Assembly: GCF_050947335.1 (NCBI RefSeq)
Contig: NC_134995.1
Span: forward strand, 11,012,501-11,076,500
Reading direction: 5' to 3'
Source of the DNA: Megachile rotundata
Taxonomy: Eukaryota; Arthropoda; Insecta; Hymenoptera; Megachilidae
DNA length: 64,000 bases
Positions 48,657-60,000 of this stretch are shown piece by piece; position 1 is the first letter of the stretch; every line of letters begins with the position of its first letter. A program made the position numbers and the translations under genes. Under the pieces are notes generated by a model, which ran no database searches, was not told the origin of the DNA, and saw only the letters and a list, made by a program, of their open reading frames with translations.

Positions 48657-49374
48657 CTCGTTTCCCTTCGATTCCCGCGTCCTTCCGTGTCTCGGTAAAT
48701 CGATATTCGTGATTCGCGTAGAATAGCGGCGAACTCTGATCGGCCCGGCCGATCGACATTTGGGTCCACTCGTTCGAAAGAATGTCTTTCGACGTAAAAA
48801 GATATAAACGATGAATCACGGAGAACACGATTCACGGAGAAGAGCTTAGTCGCGCGCCAACTTCCTGTCCGTTGGTCGCGTATTTCCCCGTTGCGTTCCC
48901 GCTCGCGGACGATCTACCGTGTTCCCCGTAGCTTTTTGTACGCGTACGCGGAAACGGATCGAACCGAGCAAAGGAGAAGGAAATGGAAGTAGGAAGTTGA
49001 CTAAACAGAACGTTTTGCGCGCACGCGTATATTTCCAGGTTCGATACAAAACGGTCTACGTTAGCTTAAATCCACGCGAACAGGGACGCACGCGGGCACG
49101 CACGTACTCGTATACGCTTATATTTATATTTACGAAGTTAGATATCGGTGCGTAAAAGCAGAGGCGGGGCCTCGTTCGATTCGGCCGACAAGCGGTCGAA
49201 CCCATAGATTAGTAACGCGCGAGATGCTCGCGCGGCAGAGGTATACGCGTACGCGCGTGAAACGCGTCGCGCGTACGCCGTAAGGAAAGTACGAGAATCG
49301 AGCGCGTCCCGAAGATCGAATTTCTCTCTATTCGTGTCAATCTCTTTTAACGTTGTAACGATCGATATTCCTAA

Positions 49375-49380
49375 AATAAA
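49375..49380 (+). terminator. Candidate polyadenylation signal of the receptor cyclase
   Basis: AATAAA in CCTAAAATAAAATTTC, about 720 bases after the stop codon and just before the stop codon of the convergent protease gene, so the two genes would be separated by less than 100 bases. Confidence 0.45.
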
Positions 49381-49465
49381 ATTTCATCGTTTCCAAACGT
49401 CAATCGACTCTTGTGACCGTGCGTTGCTTTACGATCGACGAGAATAGCGCGCGTGGGCGAGCTGG

Positions 49466-51395
49466 CTAAAACACTGCGTTCTCGAATATCCAGTCCAGGT
49501 AAGAGCTGACACGCGTGTATATGCCTGGAATACCGGGCTCCCCGCAGCGGATGCCCCAAGACACTATCCCGACGTTCACCCATCTGCCGTTCTCGAGTCG
49601 AAGCAGCAACGGTCCTCCGGAGTCGCCCTGCGAACAAGCACTTTCGGTCGACGAGCTTCGAAAATTATTTCAGGACTTACCTGACAGGCGTCTCGTCCGC
49701 CCTCGTAAGCTCCGGCGCACATCACGTTGCTGTCGATTCGTTGGACGAAGCTGCGAACGCATCTGTTCTGTGGCCAGATCGGAATCTGCGCTTCCATCAA
49801 AACGGTACTTGTAGGACCACCGTAGTACTGCATACCCCAGCCTAAAATTGGGAGCTCGAGTTAATCGGTATCAATGAATGTCGATACAATTTTAATATTT
49901 TGACGAGTCTGACTCGTGACGCACTCATACCTCGTGATCAATTTTACTCGAATTTTTAGTACGCTTCAATTTGGAGTTCAAGTCTAATTTGCATAGTCAA
50001 TGTTTGTATAATAACATATTGACGTAACATTTCTAATTTTGTTGTTTGTTTTAATATTGTAGCTGTAATTAGTCGATCCTGACTGACGCACCTGACACGT
50101 AAGTCATAGTGCAAAGGGTTAACTAACCGATGACAACCGCGCTCTTGTTCTCGAACGTGTCCCCGACGGGCGGCAGACACACGGGCCAAACGTAGGTGTC
50201 GAACACTGTCGGTCGATGCAACTTAACAATCGCGATGTCATTAGCGTACGAAGTAGAATCATACTCCGGATGCACTCGTATCTCCGAGACAGCAAAGTCT
50301 CTGGCTCTGGTCTCCTCCTCCGACATCAAATCGTACTCTCCCAATCTAACCTTGATGTCCTCACGCTGGAGTCTGACGAGAAGAAACGAGATCGAGTTGC
50401 CGAATCGTTACCGGTAAATGAGGTTACCTGTTGACGCAATGAGCCGCTGTTATAATATGTCTATCGGTGACTAGTACCCCACCGCAAAACTGACTGCGAT
50501 CTTTTCTCAAAAGAGCTACCATCCAAGGCCACTCTCCGGGTTCGGCCGGTACACCGCCCACCAGTCTGGTCCGCCCGTTAGAACTCGTCCCGCATCCTTT
50601 GGGTCTTTCCGGGTTCTCGGGTGCGGACGTGGATGGCTCTTCCCAAACGATTCTCGTAGAGTCAGATCGGACGTTCACTGAAAGGAGGATCGTTCACTTT
50701 TTTGTCGACGTAGCGTTTCGTTTCACGTACCGGCAATGGTCGGAAGGACATCAGCGAGGTTCTCGTCGGAGTGCCTCGGGTGCTCGCAACAGACGCCGAC
50801 GAATCTGGTTCGTCGATGAATTAGAGTATAATTAAGTTTGAAGAATAGTTGAAATTGTGATTGAACTTACGCTTTGTCGACCGTGCACGTGTGCTTCATA
50901 GCGAGCGTGAAGTTCGATCCGTACTCGAGGAAGCATCTGTTCAAATATTCGCAGTGTCCCATTCTCTCTCTCAGCCGGATGCAAGATCCCTGTTAGCAAC
51001 ACATTCTCGAGTTTTTGACGAAATTTTAGCGAAGCAACTTACCTCTGACTTCCGTCGCTCCGGATTCCTCCTTGAATCTAGGAACAGAGATAAAACGCGG
51101 AGTTATCGGAATGATAAGATCCGTTAGAATACGCCCGTTTTTCTGTTCCGGTACTTTCGATCGAATTATTCTGTTTTCTTATTCGAGGATAAACAATCCA
51201 ATTTCCCGGACGGAGAGAAATGGGTTTTCGTCGAGTCGAGAGAAATGGGCTTTCGTCGAAATGGACGTTATCGCGAGATCGAATCCACTTACCGGTAACA
51301 TTGTTGATGATAAACGACTGGCCGTACCAGGGGATGAATAAGAAACACAGGAAAATCGGGAAACACGTTCCAGGTTGCGCTTCTGAGGATTTCAT
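49466..51395 (-). CDS. CLIP-domain serine protease, trypsin-like
   Basis: Secreted zymogen of 382 residues of the kind used in clotting, melanisation or Toll cascades; bee venom also holds relatives. Exons in transcript order: 51395-51293, 51077-51043, 50989-50871, 50804-50731, 50677-50428, 50372-50128, 49841-49681, 49627-49466; phases agree. Signal peptide at residues 1-27, with the start at the first ATG after a TATA box. A CLIP domain (about 49-95) has six cysteines, ending in VGVCCEH. The linker ends in NGRTR, with activation before LVGG (Arg148/Leu149). The catalytic triad is His190 (TAAHC), Asp239 (NDIAIVKL) and Ser332 (GDSGGP). Asp326, six before the serine, predicts cleavage after Arg or Lys. 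The intron 50127-49842 consists almost wholly of a family B mobile element. The physiological substrate cannot be told from sequence. Confidence 0.9.
49861..50122 (+). mobile_element. Family B element, copy 3, inside a protease intron
   Basis: Bounded by TTAA at 49861-49864 and 50119-50122, it carries TTTTGACGAGTCTGACTCGTGACGCACTCA, ACGCTTCAATTTGGAGTTCAAGTC, GACTGACGCACCTGAC and the right end GCAAAGGG. The left terminus is degraded. It fills about 260 of the 286 bases of the intron; the TTAA begins five bases inside the protease donor site (GTTAGTTAAC on the transcript strand). Confidence 0.65.
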
Positions 51396-51476
51396 CCTTG
51401 AGTCGCGAGAGCTATTACTAGTCAACGGACATAGGACAGTAAAACGGACAATGGAACTACTAAAAAGCAGGAAGCG

Positions 51477-51484
51477 CTTATATA
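51477..51484 (-). promoter_or_regulatory. TATA box of the CLIP protease gene
   Basis: On the reverse strand TATATAAG lies about 82 bases before the start codon at 51,395. Transcription would begin near 51,450, giving a leader of about 55 bases, typical of inducible secreted proteases. Confidence 0.6.
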
Positions 51485-51983
51485 CTCGCATATTGCCCCT
51501 GAGAGAACGTAACCCGCCTTATTCGGAGGAATTCGGTTGCGGTTCTCCAGGCGCTTCGTAGTTATTGCAAAACAACGATAAGTCGGGTTACGAAAGATTC
51601 CGACAATAACGCTATTAGATTGTTTCGACTTTTTCCGTAAACGACTCCCGGTTGAGTTAAGATTTTTCTTTTTATCCAACGCTGCTGAATTCGCTCGTTT
51701 CGAGGAAATTCGAAGGCGTCGGGAGGTCGCGAGAAAAAGTAAACTTTGCGAAAGAGAGAAGGAGAATCGAGGACAAGCCAGGGGCATTTCCATTTAAGGC
51801 ACCCCGCGCAATCTCTCGCTCCTCTCGGCGCCACTTTGACACGCGTGCTCGAAACGTTCGCCATCGACCCAACACGCTTTTCGACTCGATTTGCTCTCCT
51901 TTAAGACCGCCCGCTTTTTATTTTCTCGATACTGTTCCACGCACGCGCAAACCTATCTAGATCAACAGTTTCTGCTGCGTACG

Positions 51984-51993
51984 TTTATTTATT
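51984..51993 (-). terminator. Polyadenylation signal of the small secreted protein gene
   Basis: AATAAATAAA on the reverse strand, 70-80 bases after the stop codon at 52,064. Confidence 0.6.
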
Positions 51994-52063
51994 CGATTCT
52001 AGGTTTACATTACAACATTATGGTCTGCGTCGTTGCGAGTCTTTTGGCATTCTTTCGGACTCG

Positions 52064-52740
52064 CTATTTATCGCCGTTTATCGGAACTGGTTTGGCGTTC
52101 GGGTCCTTTAGATCCAACGTGTAGCCGTGCACCGCGGTGGTGTTCGTGGCGGGATAGTAAACTTTCAGGACGTGTCGGAGAACGTCGCCCACGATCTGCT
52201 CCGAGCTCTCACGGGTGTACGGCTTGCCGTCGGACGTGTGGCCGGACCGCACGAACTTGACGCCGTCCTGGTTCGACACGATGGCGTTGTTGCCTCCGAT
52301 TATTTGCACGTCACCTGAAACTGCGACGATTTGGTCAGCGATACCGCGAAGGCCGAACGGAAAAGCGATCGCCTTGAGAAACCGAGAGAACGTATCTCGA
52401 CGGTGAAAGGCACGAAATCGTCCGTAGAATTTTCAGACAGAAAACGAGCGGAAAAGTCGACGTACTCAATTTCTCGTTCGTTGCTTGACGAGCCTGCTCC
52501 AAGCTGCCTCGCACCGCTTCTTGCACTCCTAGGTTCACCTGTCGCACGTTCTCTTGAATGTTCCTGTTCAACGCCTCGATGTTTCGCGACAGTCCGCTCA
52601 CCCAATCGGGCGACCACTGGCCGCTGCTTCCGCTGTCGAGAGAAACTCGTTACGCGAAATCGAGACACAAAACGGAGCACGTAAATTCGATCGACTAACC
52701 TGCACATCGCGACGAGTATCGCCAGACAGATACGCTCCAT
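52064..52740 (-). CDS. Small secreted protein of unknown family
   Basis: I do not recognise this gene. Three exons in transcript order (52740-52700, 52632-52466, 52314-52064) join in phase to give 152 residues. Residues 1-18 look like a signal peptide (MERICLAILVAMCSG). Residues about 25-68 are rich in Asn, Gln, Glu and Arg with hydrophobic spacing (SRNIEALNRNIQENVRQVN) and should form one amphipathic helix. The second half has GGNNAIVSNQDGVKFVRSG, then a region with VVxxVLxxxLKVYYPA spacing, and ends in a Pro/Asp/Lys-rich tail. After the signal peptide there is no cysteine, so no disulphide core. It lies head-to-tail behind the CLIP protease promoter, both on the reverse strand. Coding status rests on splice-phase agreement, a polyadenylation signal and non-random composition. 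Confidence 0.7.
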
Positions 52741-55700
52741 TCCTTCGACGTTAGAGAACCGAGACTCACCGGGACAATACGCGAGAAGCTCGTAACCGCT
52801 AATATTAAAACGCTCGGTAAAAGCTAGTTTCCCTCTTACCGATCTAATCACGCGGTTGCGGAACGCGTTCGTGACGCATCGGTCGCAATCGGAAATCGTC
52901 GCATGTTTTTTATTTACTTTCGTACGAAACGATAAAAAGAGGGAGACGCGAATTTGCGACGCAACTCGATAAGAGGGTTACCCTGAAACCTGTGGTTCAA
53001 TTTATCGTTCGTAGAAACGAGCTACCCTCGAACGAGAGGGAGTAAACCCGCGGTTGGAGAGGTCCCTCGTTGACCCATGGGGCAGAAACTGGTTTCGGAT
53101 TCGAATTACACGGCCCTGTTCTCGTCCCTGTTCTACGCTCGACCCCCCACGTAAACAGTATCTTCCCGTCCTTGAACCCTCTTTTCTGCCCCTCCTCGCG
53201 TAGTTTCCTCCCGTAATTTTCTTCGCTTTCGTCCCGTTTTCACCTCCGACTCCCGTGGAGCAGGTAGCACCCAAATCGTAATCGTCCCCTTCCCTCCTCT
53301 TCTGCTGCGCCGCTTTCGAGCAGGGTGATCGACCTTGAGAGATTCGGCCCCCGGATAGGGGCTCGGCCTTGGTCGAGGACGCTGCTTTTCTTTTCCGTTC
53401 GCAATTTTTTACACGGTGTTATGACTTCGTAGCGAGTGTCGTGCGATTCTCGTTTACAGCGTAGGGATAAAAGGAATAAAATTTAAAGGGAACGCGCGTA
53501 AATGCTCGGCCATCTAGGGAGAATCGGGGAAAGCTGCAAAGTGGTCTTTCCAGTGGTACGGCGAGTGTGTACGGTCTGCTCGAGGCCGGGCGAGAGAGTG
53601 GGGAAGAGTTACGGAGAATCGGTGGTTCGGTGTGGTTCAGTGTTCTCGCGATAATCGAGACGCGTGGAGCGTACGTCCGCACGTTCGGTGTTTTCGAGTC
53701 GAATTTTGGAGCAGTTTTTACTCGAACAATTTTCTGCGATAACTCCTCGATCGACCTGACATTTATCGTCGAATCGTTTCTTCGATTTCTTACCGATACC
53801 CGAAAGTTCCGATACGAAGCATGCAGGAGAAGAAAGAAAACGAAAGCTTGGTGAAATCTATGGATACGTGATCGCTTTCCGTCTCTCGAAGTCCGTAAGT
53901 ATGCGAAAGCTAATTTGTTAAGCGACTTCGAGTTCGACGTCCGTCGACGAGAAACGTTTTCTCGATCGTCCGTTACCCGTTATCGAATCGCGGTCGGATC
54001 TAGATCCCTCGGTAAACTCGCGAGAAGACGAGCGCTTATCTCGGAGCAGTCGTGAATCGTAACTGGTCGAGATAGAGGAGTTCGATGGACGATCGCGGTT
54101 CACGAAGATCCAACATAAACTTATTTTTCGGACCGACAATTCGGTCGTCACCTTCGGAACTCGCTTACGGTAAAAAACGAAAGAGAAACGCAAAGAGAAG
54201 AAGAGAGCGTCCCGTCACGCGTTTCCCTTGAAACGTACGAGTCGTTTGGTTTCTCTCCCAGTCACGTACGCGCGTCGCGTTCTCCTGCTTCGAACGATGT
54301 TTTGTCCTGGCTCGCGATCTACGACCCGCGGCTCGCCAACTCGACCGTGTAACCGGTTTAATAAACGTTCCAGCTCGAAAAGCGCGTCCCGTTCCGTCGC
54401 TTCTCGAAGAAGACTCGAGGCGGTCACCGGTCGGAAAAACTACCGCGTACGAAACCCGGAAGACGTTCGTATAAGAAAAGATAGACGGAGAAAGAAGGTA
54501 GCGCGGAAAAGAATGTCGACGCGAAAATAGCGTGTCAGGCTGTTTCGATTCGCCGCAGCATCGTTCGGATCCGAGCGAAGCTTGGTTCGAGCGCGCGATC
54601 CAACGACACCGTATATGGAGCTGGTCTACCGATTCTCGTTCTGGGTCCGGTCGGGCCGAGTGGCGCGACGTCCTCGATTCTTCGAGCTTTTCCCTCAGTT
54701 TCGTTTCTATTCGGTCCACCGTTCGATCTTCGACTCCCGCGATCTTTAAATCGCGATAGGATCGTGCGCTTTCTCGCCCGCGGCAAGGCAGCCTCGGACG
54801 TTACCTTGACGCCGCTTCTACCAGCATCGAGCGGGGAAAAATCTGCCGGAGAAAAGTTGTCGAGAGAACAACGCACGCTTTTCGAGCCGACGAAGAGCCG
54901 TGAATGGGTTCCTTTGTCGCGACGAGATTCGTGGACGTTCGAAAAAACGCGCGCTCGTGGTCGGTCGGGTACGATCGGAGATTTCCCGATAAATCGACGC
55001 GAACGAGTTTCGCCGCGTATCCGAGAGACGGTTCGACGCCGAGAGACGGTTCTTATCGGCGAGAACTTCTCGATTTCCTCGTCGAATTCGATCGGTGGCA
55101 TTATCGGGGAGTCAGCGAACGTGGCCGCTCCTTATTAATTACCGAGAACGCGTCCCCGTGATTCGCGGCTCGCGACCCCGCGTTCGAGCGTCGTGATTTA
55201 TTCGTCGCGATTAAGGTCCGCGAGATTCGTTCGATCGACGACCGTCGTCCCCTGGGATGAATCATCGTTTCTCGGCTGGAGAGAAAGAAGACGTTTCAAG
55301 AGCGATCGCGAAAGGGAAAGCGAGCGTTCGTTGACGCGGCCGTAAACCGAACGGAGGTCGAGCGGATGCCCTCGCGTTATCCGCGCGAAACGACCGATCG
55401 ACGAACCACCTGTTTCCTCTCGATCCGTCGAAGAAGCGTCCGACGGGGTCGCGTCGACGAGCCAGTCCCCGCGAAGGTAAGTCGCGGACGCGTGACCATG
55501 TTTGGCGACCCGCTCCCATAAAATTTCTCGCGGGCCAGTCGCGCGCCAGGCTACGCGCGACTACGCTTCGCTCGTCGACCTACTCGCCTACCGGCTCGAG
55601 ATAAATCTTCGAGTCCGAGTGGACTCCACCGGCCGCTATCGCCTTTCTCGAACGCTCGCGAGGCACGACGCTTCTATCCGCGGAACTAGAAAACGGGACG

Positions 55701-57044
55701 ACGCGCGGCAGAAGAGAGAGACAAAGTCGAGCCACACCCTGCGAGCGGACACGCTGGAAAATCAAGAGCGCGCTACGACGAGGCTGCGAGGGAAAGCGGA
55801 AACGTTCGTTATCGATTCGAGACAGCGTGGAGGAAAAACTCCGAAGAACACGGGAGATAAATCGATAGGAACGCGTTCCAATCGGCTCGTCGCGGTTATC
55901 TTTCTGCCGCGCACCGGTGCTTATCTCCGGTAATCGCAAGAAAACCTACTTGTACGATACGAAATCTCTAGGTCGAAGCGTGTGACGTTTCCGAGGAAAC
56001 GTTCCATCTAGATCCTACAGAAGAGCGCAGACAAGATCCTACAGTTTCGAGCACTGATCGATTCTCGTAACGGAGACACGGATGCGGACATCGGCACCGT
56101 TCGCGGACGTATACGGTAAACCGTGGCTCTTCTCGTTGGCCTTATTCGAGGCGAACGTGACGGAGCACCGTTTCTTTCGCGCCGATAAATCGCGATCGTC
56201 CTCCGAGCGCGTATCGCGTCGAGTCGAGAGTTCTTTTTCGAGCTCGCGATGTATTTATATTCGTGGTAAGCCTTTTAAAGAGTTTCGGGACCACCGTAGA
56301 GTCCCGTGTATTATGGTGCAGGCGCTCGACGGCCTTTTAAAAAGTTTACCCCAGCGAGACCACCGCAACGCGGACCGGAATATTTTACGTGGGAAGCGGG
56401 GACGCGAAAGAAAACCGTGGAATCTCGTTTGGACCGCGATCGAGACCTCGTTCCTTCGACCCGATCTCTCTTCGCCGTTTTCCGTCTTTCCTCGTTTTCC
56501 AACTCGTCCTTTTGCCGTCCGCTTTCACCGCCTCGAACGCGTTCGCGACTCTTTGGTCCTTCTGTCCTTTCGTCCCGTTTACTGTTCGGCCTTTCGAACG
56601 AGACGAGGAGAGACGGGTGCGTACGACGACCACGTGGGTCTGTCGCGTCCTCCTTTATCCCACGGTCTTCTCGTCTATTCATAGACGAGAAAGCGAGCCG
56701 TCAACGTGACAGCCCACCGAAGACAAAACGCGCAAAAAGGGACGGTGGAATCGCGAACGAGACCCGCATCGATTTGTCGTGCTCGGCAAAGGTCTGTCGG
56801 CGAATAGAGACGAGTCGGAAGGCGCGAATCGTTCGTCGATCGCGAATAAACGCGATTCGCGTTGAGGTAACGGCCGGTTACGGAGACGTAGGCGAGGTCG
56901 TCGACCTTGCAGTCGCGCGAGTTGTCCTCCTGTTCTCCGACTTTGCTTTTCTTCCTACCGTTTGCCGGTCCCCGATCCTCGACTCACCGATCGCTCATCC
57001 GTACGATACGTTTTTCCTCGCAGATTGGAAGACTCGAGAGCCCG
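52741..57044. other. Intergenic region between the small secreted gene and Sema5c
   Basis: No exon is supported in about 4.3 kb. Long open frames on both strands (for example around 54,165-55,160 and 56,082-57,145) are Arg/Ser-rich shadows of TCG/CGA-biased DNA. The divergent promoters of the two flanking genes should lie here, but no TATA word was found near either start. Confidence 0.5.
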
Positions 57045-60000
57045 ATGAGGATCGACCGGTGTCCACTGGCGCGTCTCGCCGCGTTCACCTTGTTGGCGAG
57101 CATACGCGCCGGAGACGACTTTCGGAGCATCTCCTACGAAGGTAAGCCCCTTTCGCGCTGCGTCGTTTAGCTCGCGAACCGTTTCGAACGAGGACCAATT
57201 CGCGCCACGACAAATTGACTCGTGGGCGGCGAATCTCGAGTACGCGACTCGATGCGACCAATCGACGCGTCCGAGTTTGTCGCGAGAGGAATCGTCGAAG
57301 ATTTTCGCCGAGAGAACGCGCGAACCGATTCGAATCGCGTAGGCGTCGAACGCGGCACGCGTCGCCACGCGCGCGTATCCTCGCCTCGCCTCCGAGAGAA
57401 CCCGTTTCGATTTCTCCGTTCTCTCGACGATTCGTTCGACGCGGCTTTTCTCGTCGGAGAAAAACGTCGCGGTGCATCCGCGCCTTTCCACGGCATCGTT
57501 TTTCCTTTCCCTCGCGATCCGGGCCTTGAACGTCCACCCACGACGCGCGGAAAACCTCTCGGTCGAGGATTTTACTCGGCGTTTCGAGAAGGATGGTCGA
57601 ACGAGAGAGGAGCTGCTCGGGCAAGAAACGAGACGGGTCGAGCGACAGAAGACGGCGACGACGATGAAGACGGCGACGAAGAAGGCGAAGAAGGAGGCGG
57701 AGGAGGAAGGGTAGGGGAACGAAGGAAAAGAAAAGACTGCGAGTGAAGGGAGGATACCCGAGAGGCCTTCGAGATCAGGTTATGCTAACTGGGGCCCGTT
57801 CGTCCCACACGCGTATCTACTTATAAGCGCACGTACGCGCTTACACGGACGGCGATGGTGTACGTGCGCAGGCACGCGCGACACAACGAAACGCGTACCC
57901 GAATACGTGGAAACGCGGCGAGTACGACGAACCGTGCTACCTCCGCGGAATCGTTTCTTCGCGGCCGGCCGAACGAAAACACGGACCACATGGGCGATAA
58001 ACGCGAATACGAGCAGCCGCGATAAGCGATATCGCCGGCGATCCTCGCGAAACGAGTCTCGCGCGTCTTCGATTTTCCGCGAACGGCGCGAAAAGAACCG
58101 GATAGTCCGGTACGTCCGAAAAGAAGCCGCGAAGAACGGCGTCGTCGCGGAAGAAAACGCTCCGAACCAGTCTAACAGGAAGGGAAAAACGATTCCGCGT
58201 AAATCCGTGGGAGAGGGGGTGGGGTTGAGCGCGGCTACGAGAGCGGAATAAAAGGAACGAACACGGTCGTCCGATTTAACGCGGTAATCGTGTTTCAGAT
58301 CTGACGGACACTAGCCTGTTCCAACAGGAGGGCGTGACGACGTATTCCCAGTTGCTGTTCGACGTTGCCAGGCAACAGGTCGTCGTCGGGGCACGGTAAG
58401 AGCATCGCTGGAATCGAAAATTCGAACGCGAGTCCGAAGGGACGCGGCGGAACGAGATCTGGCGATCCGCCAACACCATCAACGATTTCCTCGTCTCGAA
58501 CCAGACGGCGGATCAGCCGAAAAACTTGACTCCGTGCGTTGGACGCTCGCCAAGCTCGTTTTCCGACCCGAAGCTTTTTCGCGACTCTCGTCTCTCGCTT
58601 TCGAAACGCTCGCAAAGGTCTCGACCTCGTTCGCGCTCGATTCTTCCTCGCGCGGAGGGTCAAAGCGGCGCGACGCTTTTCGCCATCGCGCGCCGTTCGA
58701 ATCCAGCTTCGAAAGGAGAGTACGCCCTCGTGCTCCTTCTATTAATAGAACGCTAGTTATTTACCGCGACCCACGTACGCGCGCCGCACCGTGCCGGTTA
58801 ACGCGCCTCGCGATGGAACGCGCTCGTTCGCGACTCTTTTTCGACCGATTTTCCCCAGGACGGAACGGTCGCCCCGCTCGAAAAATCCGCGCCGCGTCGA
58901 TTGGCTCGAGAACGCCGAGGAAAAACGCGAGCGTGGACGAATCGCGGAGGAGGGAAAGCGCGTGCACGCGACACGCAGCAGGCCACGGCGCCACGATTTG
59001 CATTCTTACTCCGATTCCCGTGCTCGACAACCGTGACGTCACCAAATCCGTAGCCGATCGCGACAGGTATACGAGCGAGAAGGAGGCCTCGCCTTTCCAG
59101 GATCGCGCCTCCGCGCTCTTCCGAACGCGATCTTCCTTCGTCGAACTCCCGTCGGGCGAAAAGAAGCCTGCGATCGAGGTCGCCGAACGAACCGTCGCGT
59201 TCGTTCAACGAGCAGGAAGTAATCTGTTTCAATAAGATTGGCCGAGTGACGCTCGTAAACGCTCTACTCGACGATTGCGACGAGCGACCAACGTCCGCCG
59301 TGGAAAATTTCGCGCGAGATCCTACGAGCGTTTACCGACTCGCGTTCGATCGATCGATCGACCACGAGGCGGCAAGTCGCGCCGCTCTAGCCGAATAATA
59401 ATTAAAGCGAAGTTGGTCGCGGCGCACGCCCACGTAGGCGCCGTTTATGCTTCGTTGCGGCTTTCCTGCCGGCGACGACGGCTCGCGATCGCTTTCGCCG
59501 TGCCCGCTCGGACCGACTTTTCTACGCGGATCTCGCGTACGCTTCGTCGCGTCCCACGCGAACGAACGGTCCCGCGTTCAATCGTGTCGCTCTCGCAGGG
59601 ACAATCTGTACCGGCTGACGCTGAACTCGCTGACGCCGCTCGAGCACGCTTCGTGGCCCGCGCCCGACGACAAGATCAACACCTGCCAGAACAAGGGACA
59701 GAGCGTCGAGGATTGCCGCAACTACGTCAAGGTACTGCTCAGCAATGGCAAAAGCCTGTTCACCTGCGGCACCTACGCCTTCAGCCCTTGGTGCACCTGG
59801 AGAGAGGTAAGCCTCGCGGTTTCTTTATGAACAATCTCCATCGATAGCGAATCGAGCTGTACCACGTTTCGCAGATCGAGAACATCAGCAGCGTCACCAG
59901 CGAGATGTCCGGTGTCGCCATGTGTCCTTACTCGCCGCGCGCGAACGTTACCGCGCTGCTGGCCAGGGGATCGACCGGGGGCCTGTTCACAGGAGCGCCG

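Noticed and set aside
48052..48828. 258-codon frame on the reverse strand
   Set aside because: It is antisense to the last cyclase exon, with Ser/Arg-rich shadow composition and no motif.
56306..57145. 279-codon frame before Sema5c
   Set aside because: It overlaps other open frames on both strands, is Arg/Ser-rich, and ends by running into the true first Sema5c exon in a different frame.
57222..57746. Acidic Asp/Glu/Gly-rich open frame in Sema5c intron 1
   Set aside because: It is the translation of a GAC/GAA triplet tract in an intron; no acceptor in phase connects it to the Sema exons.
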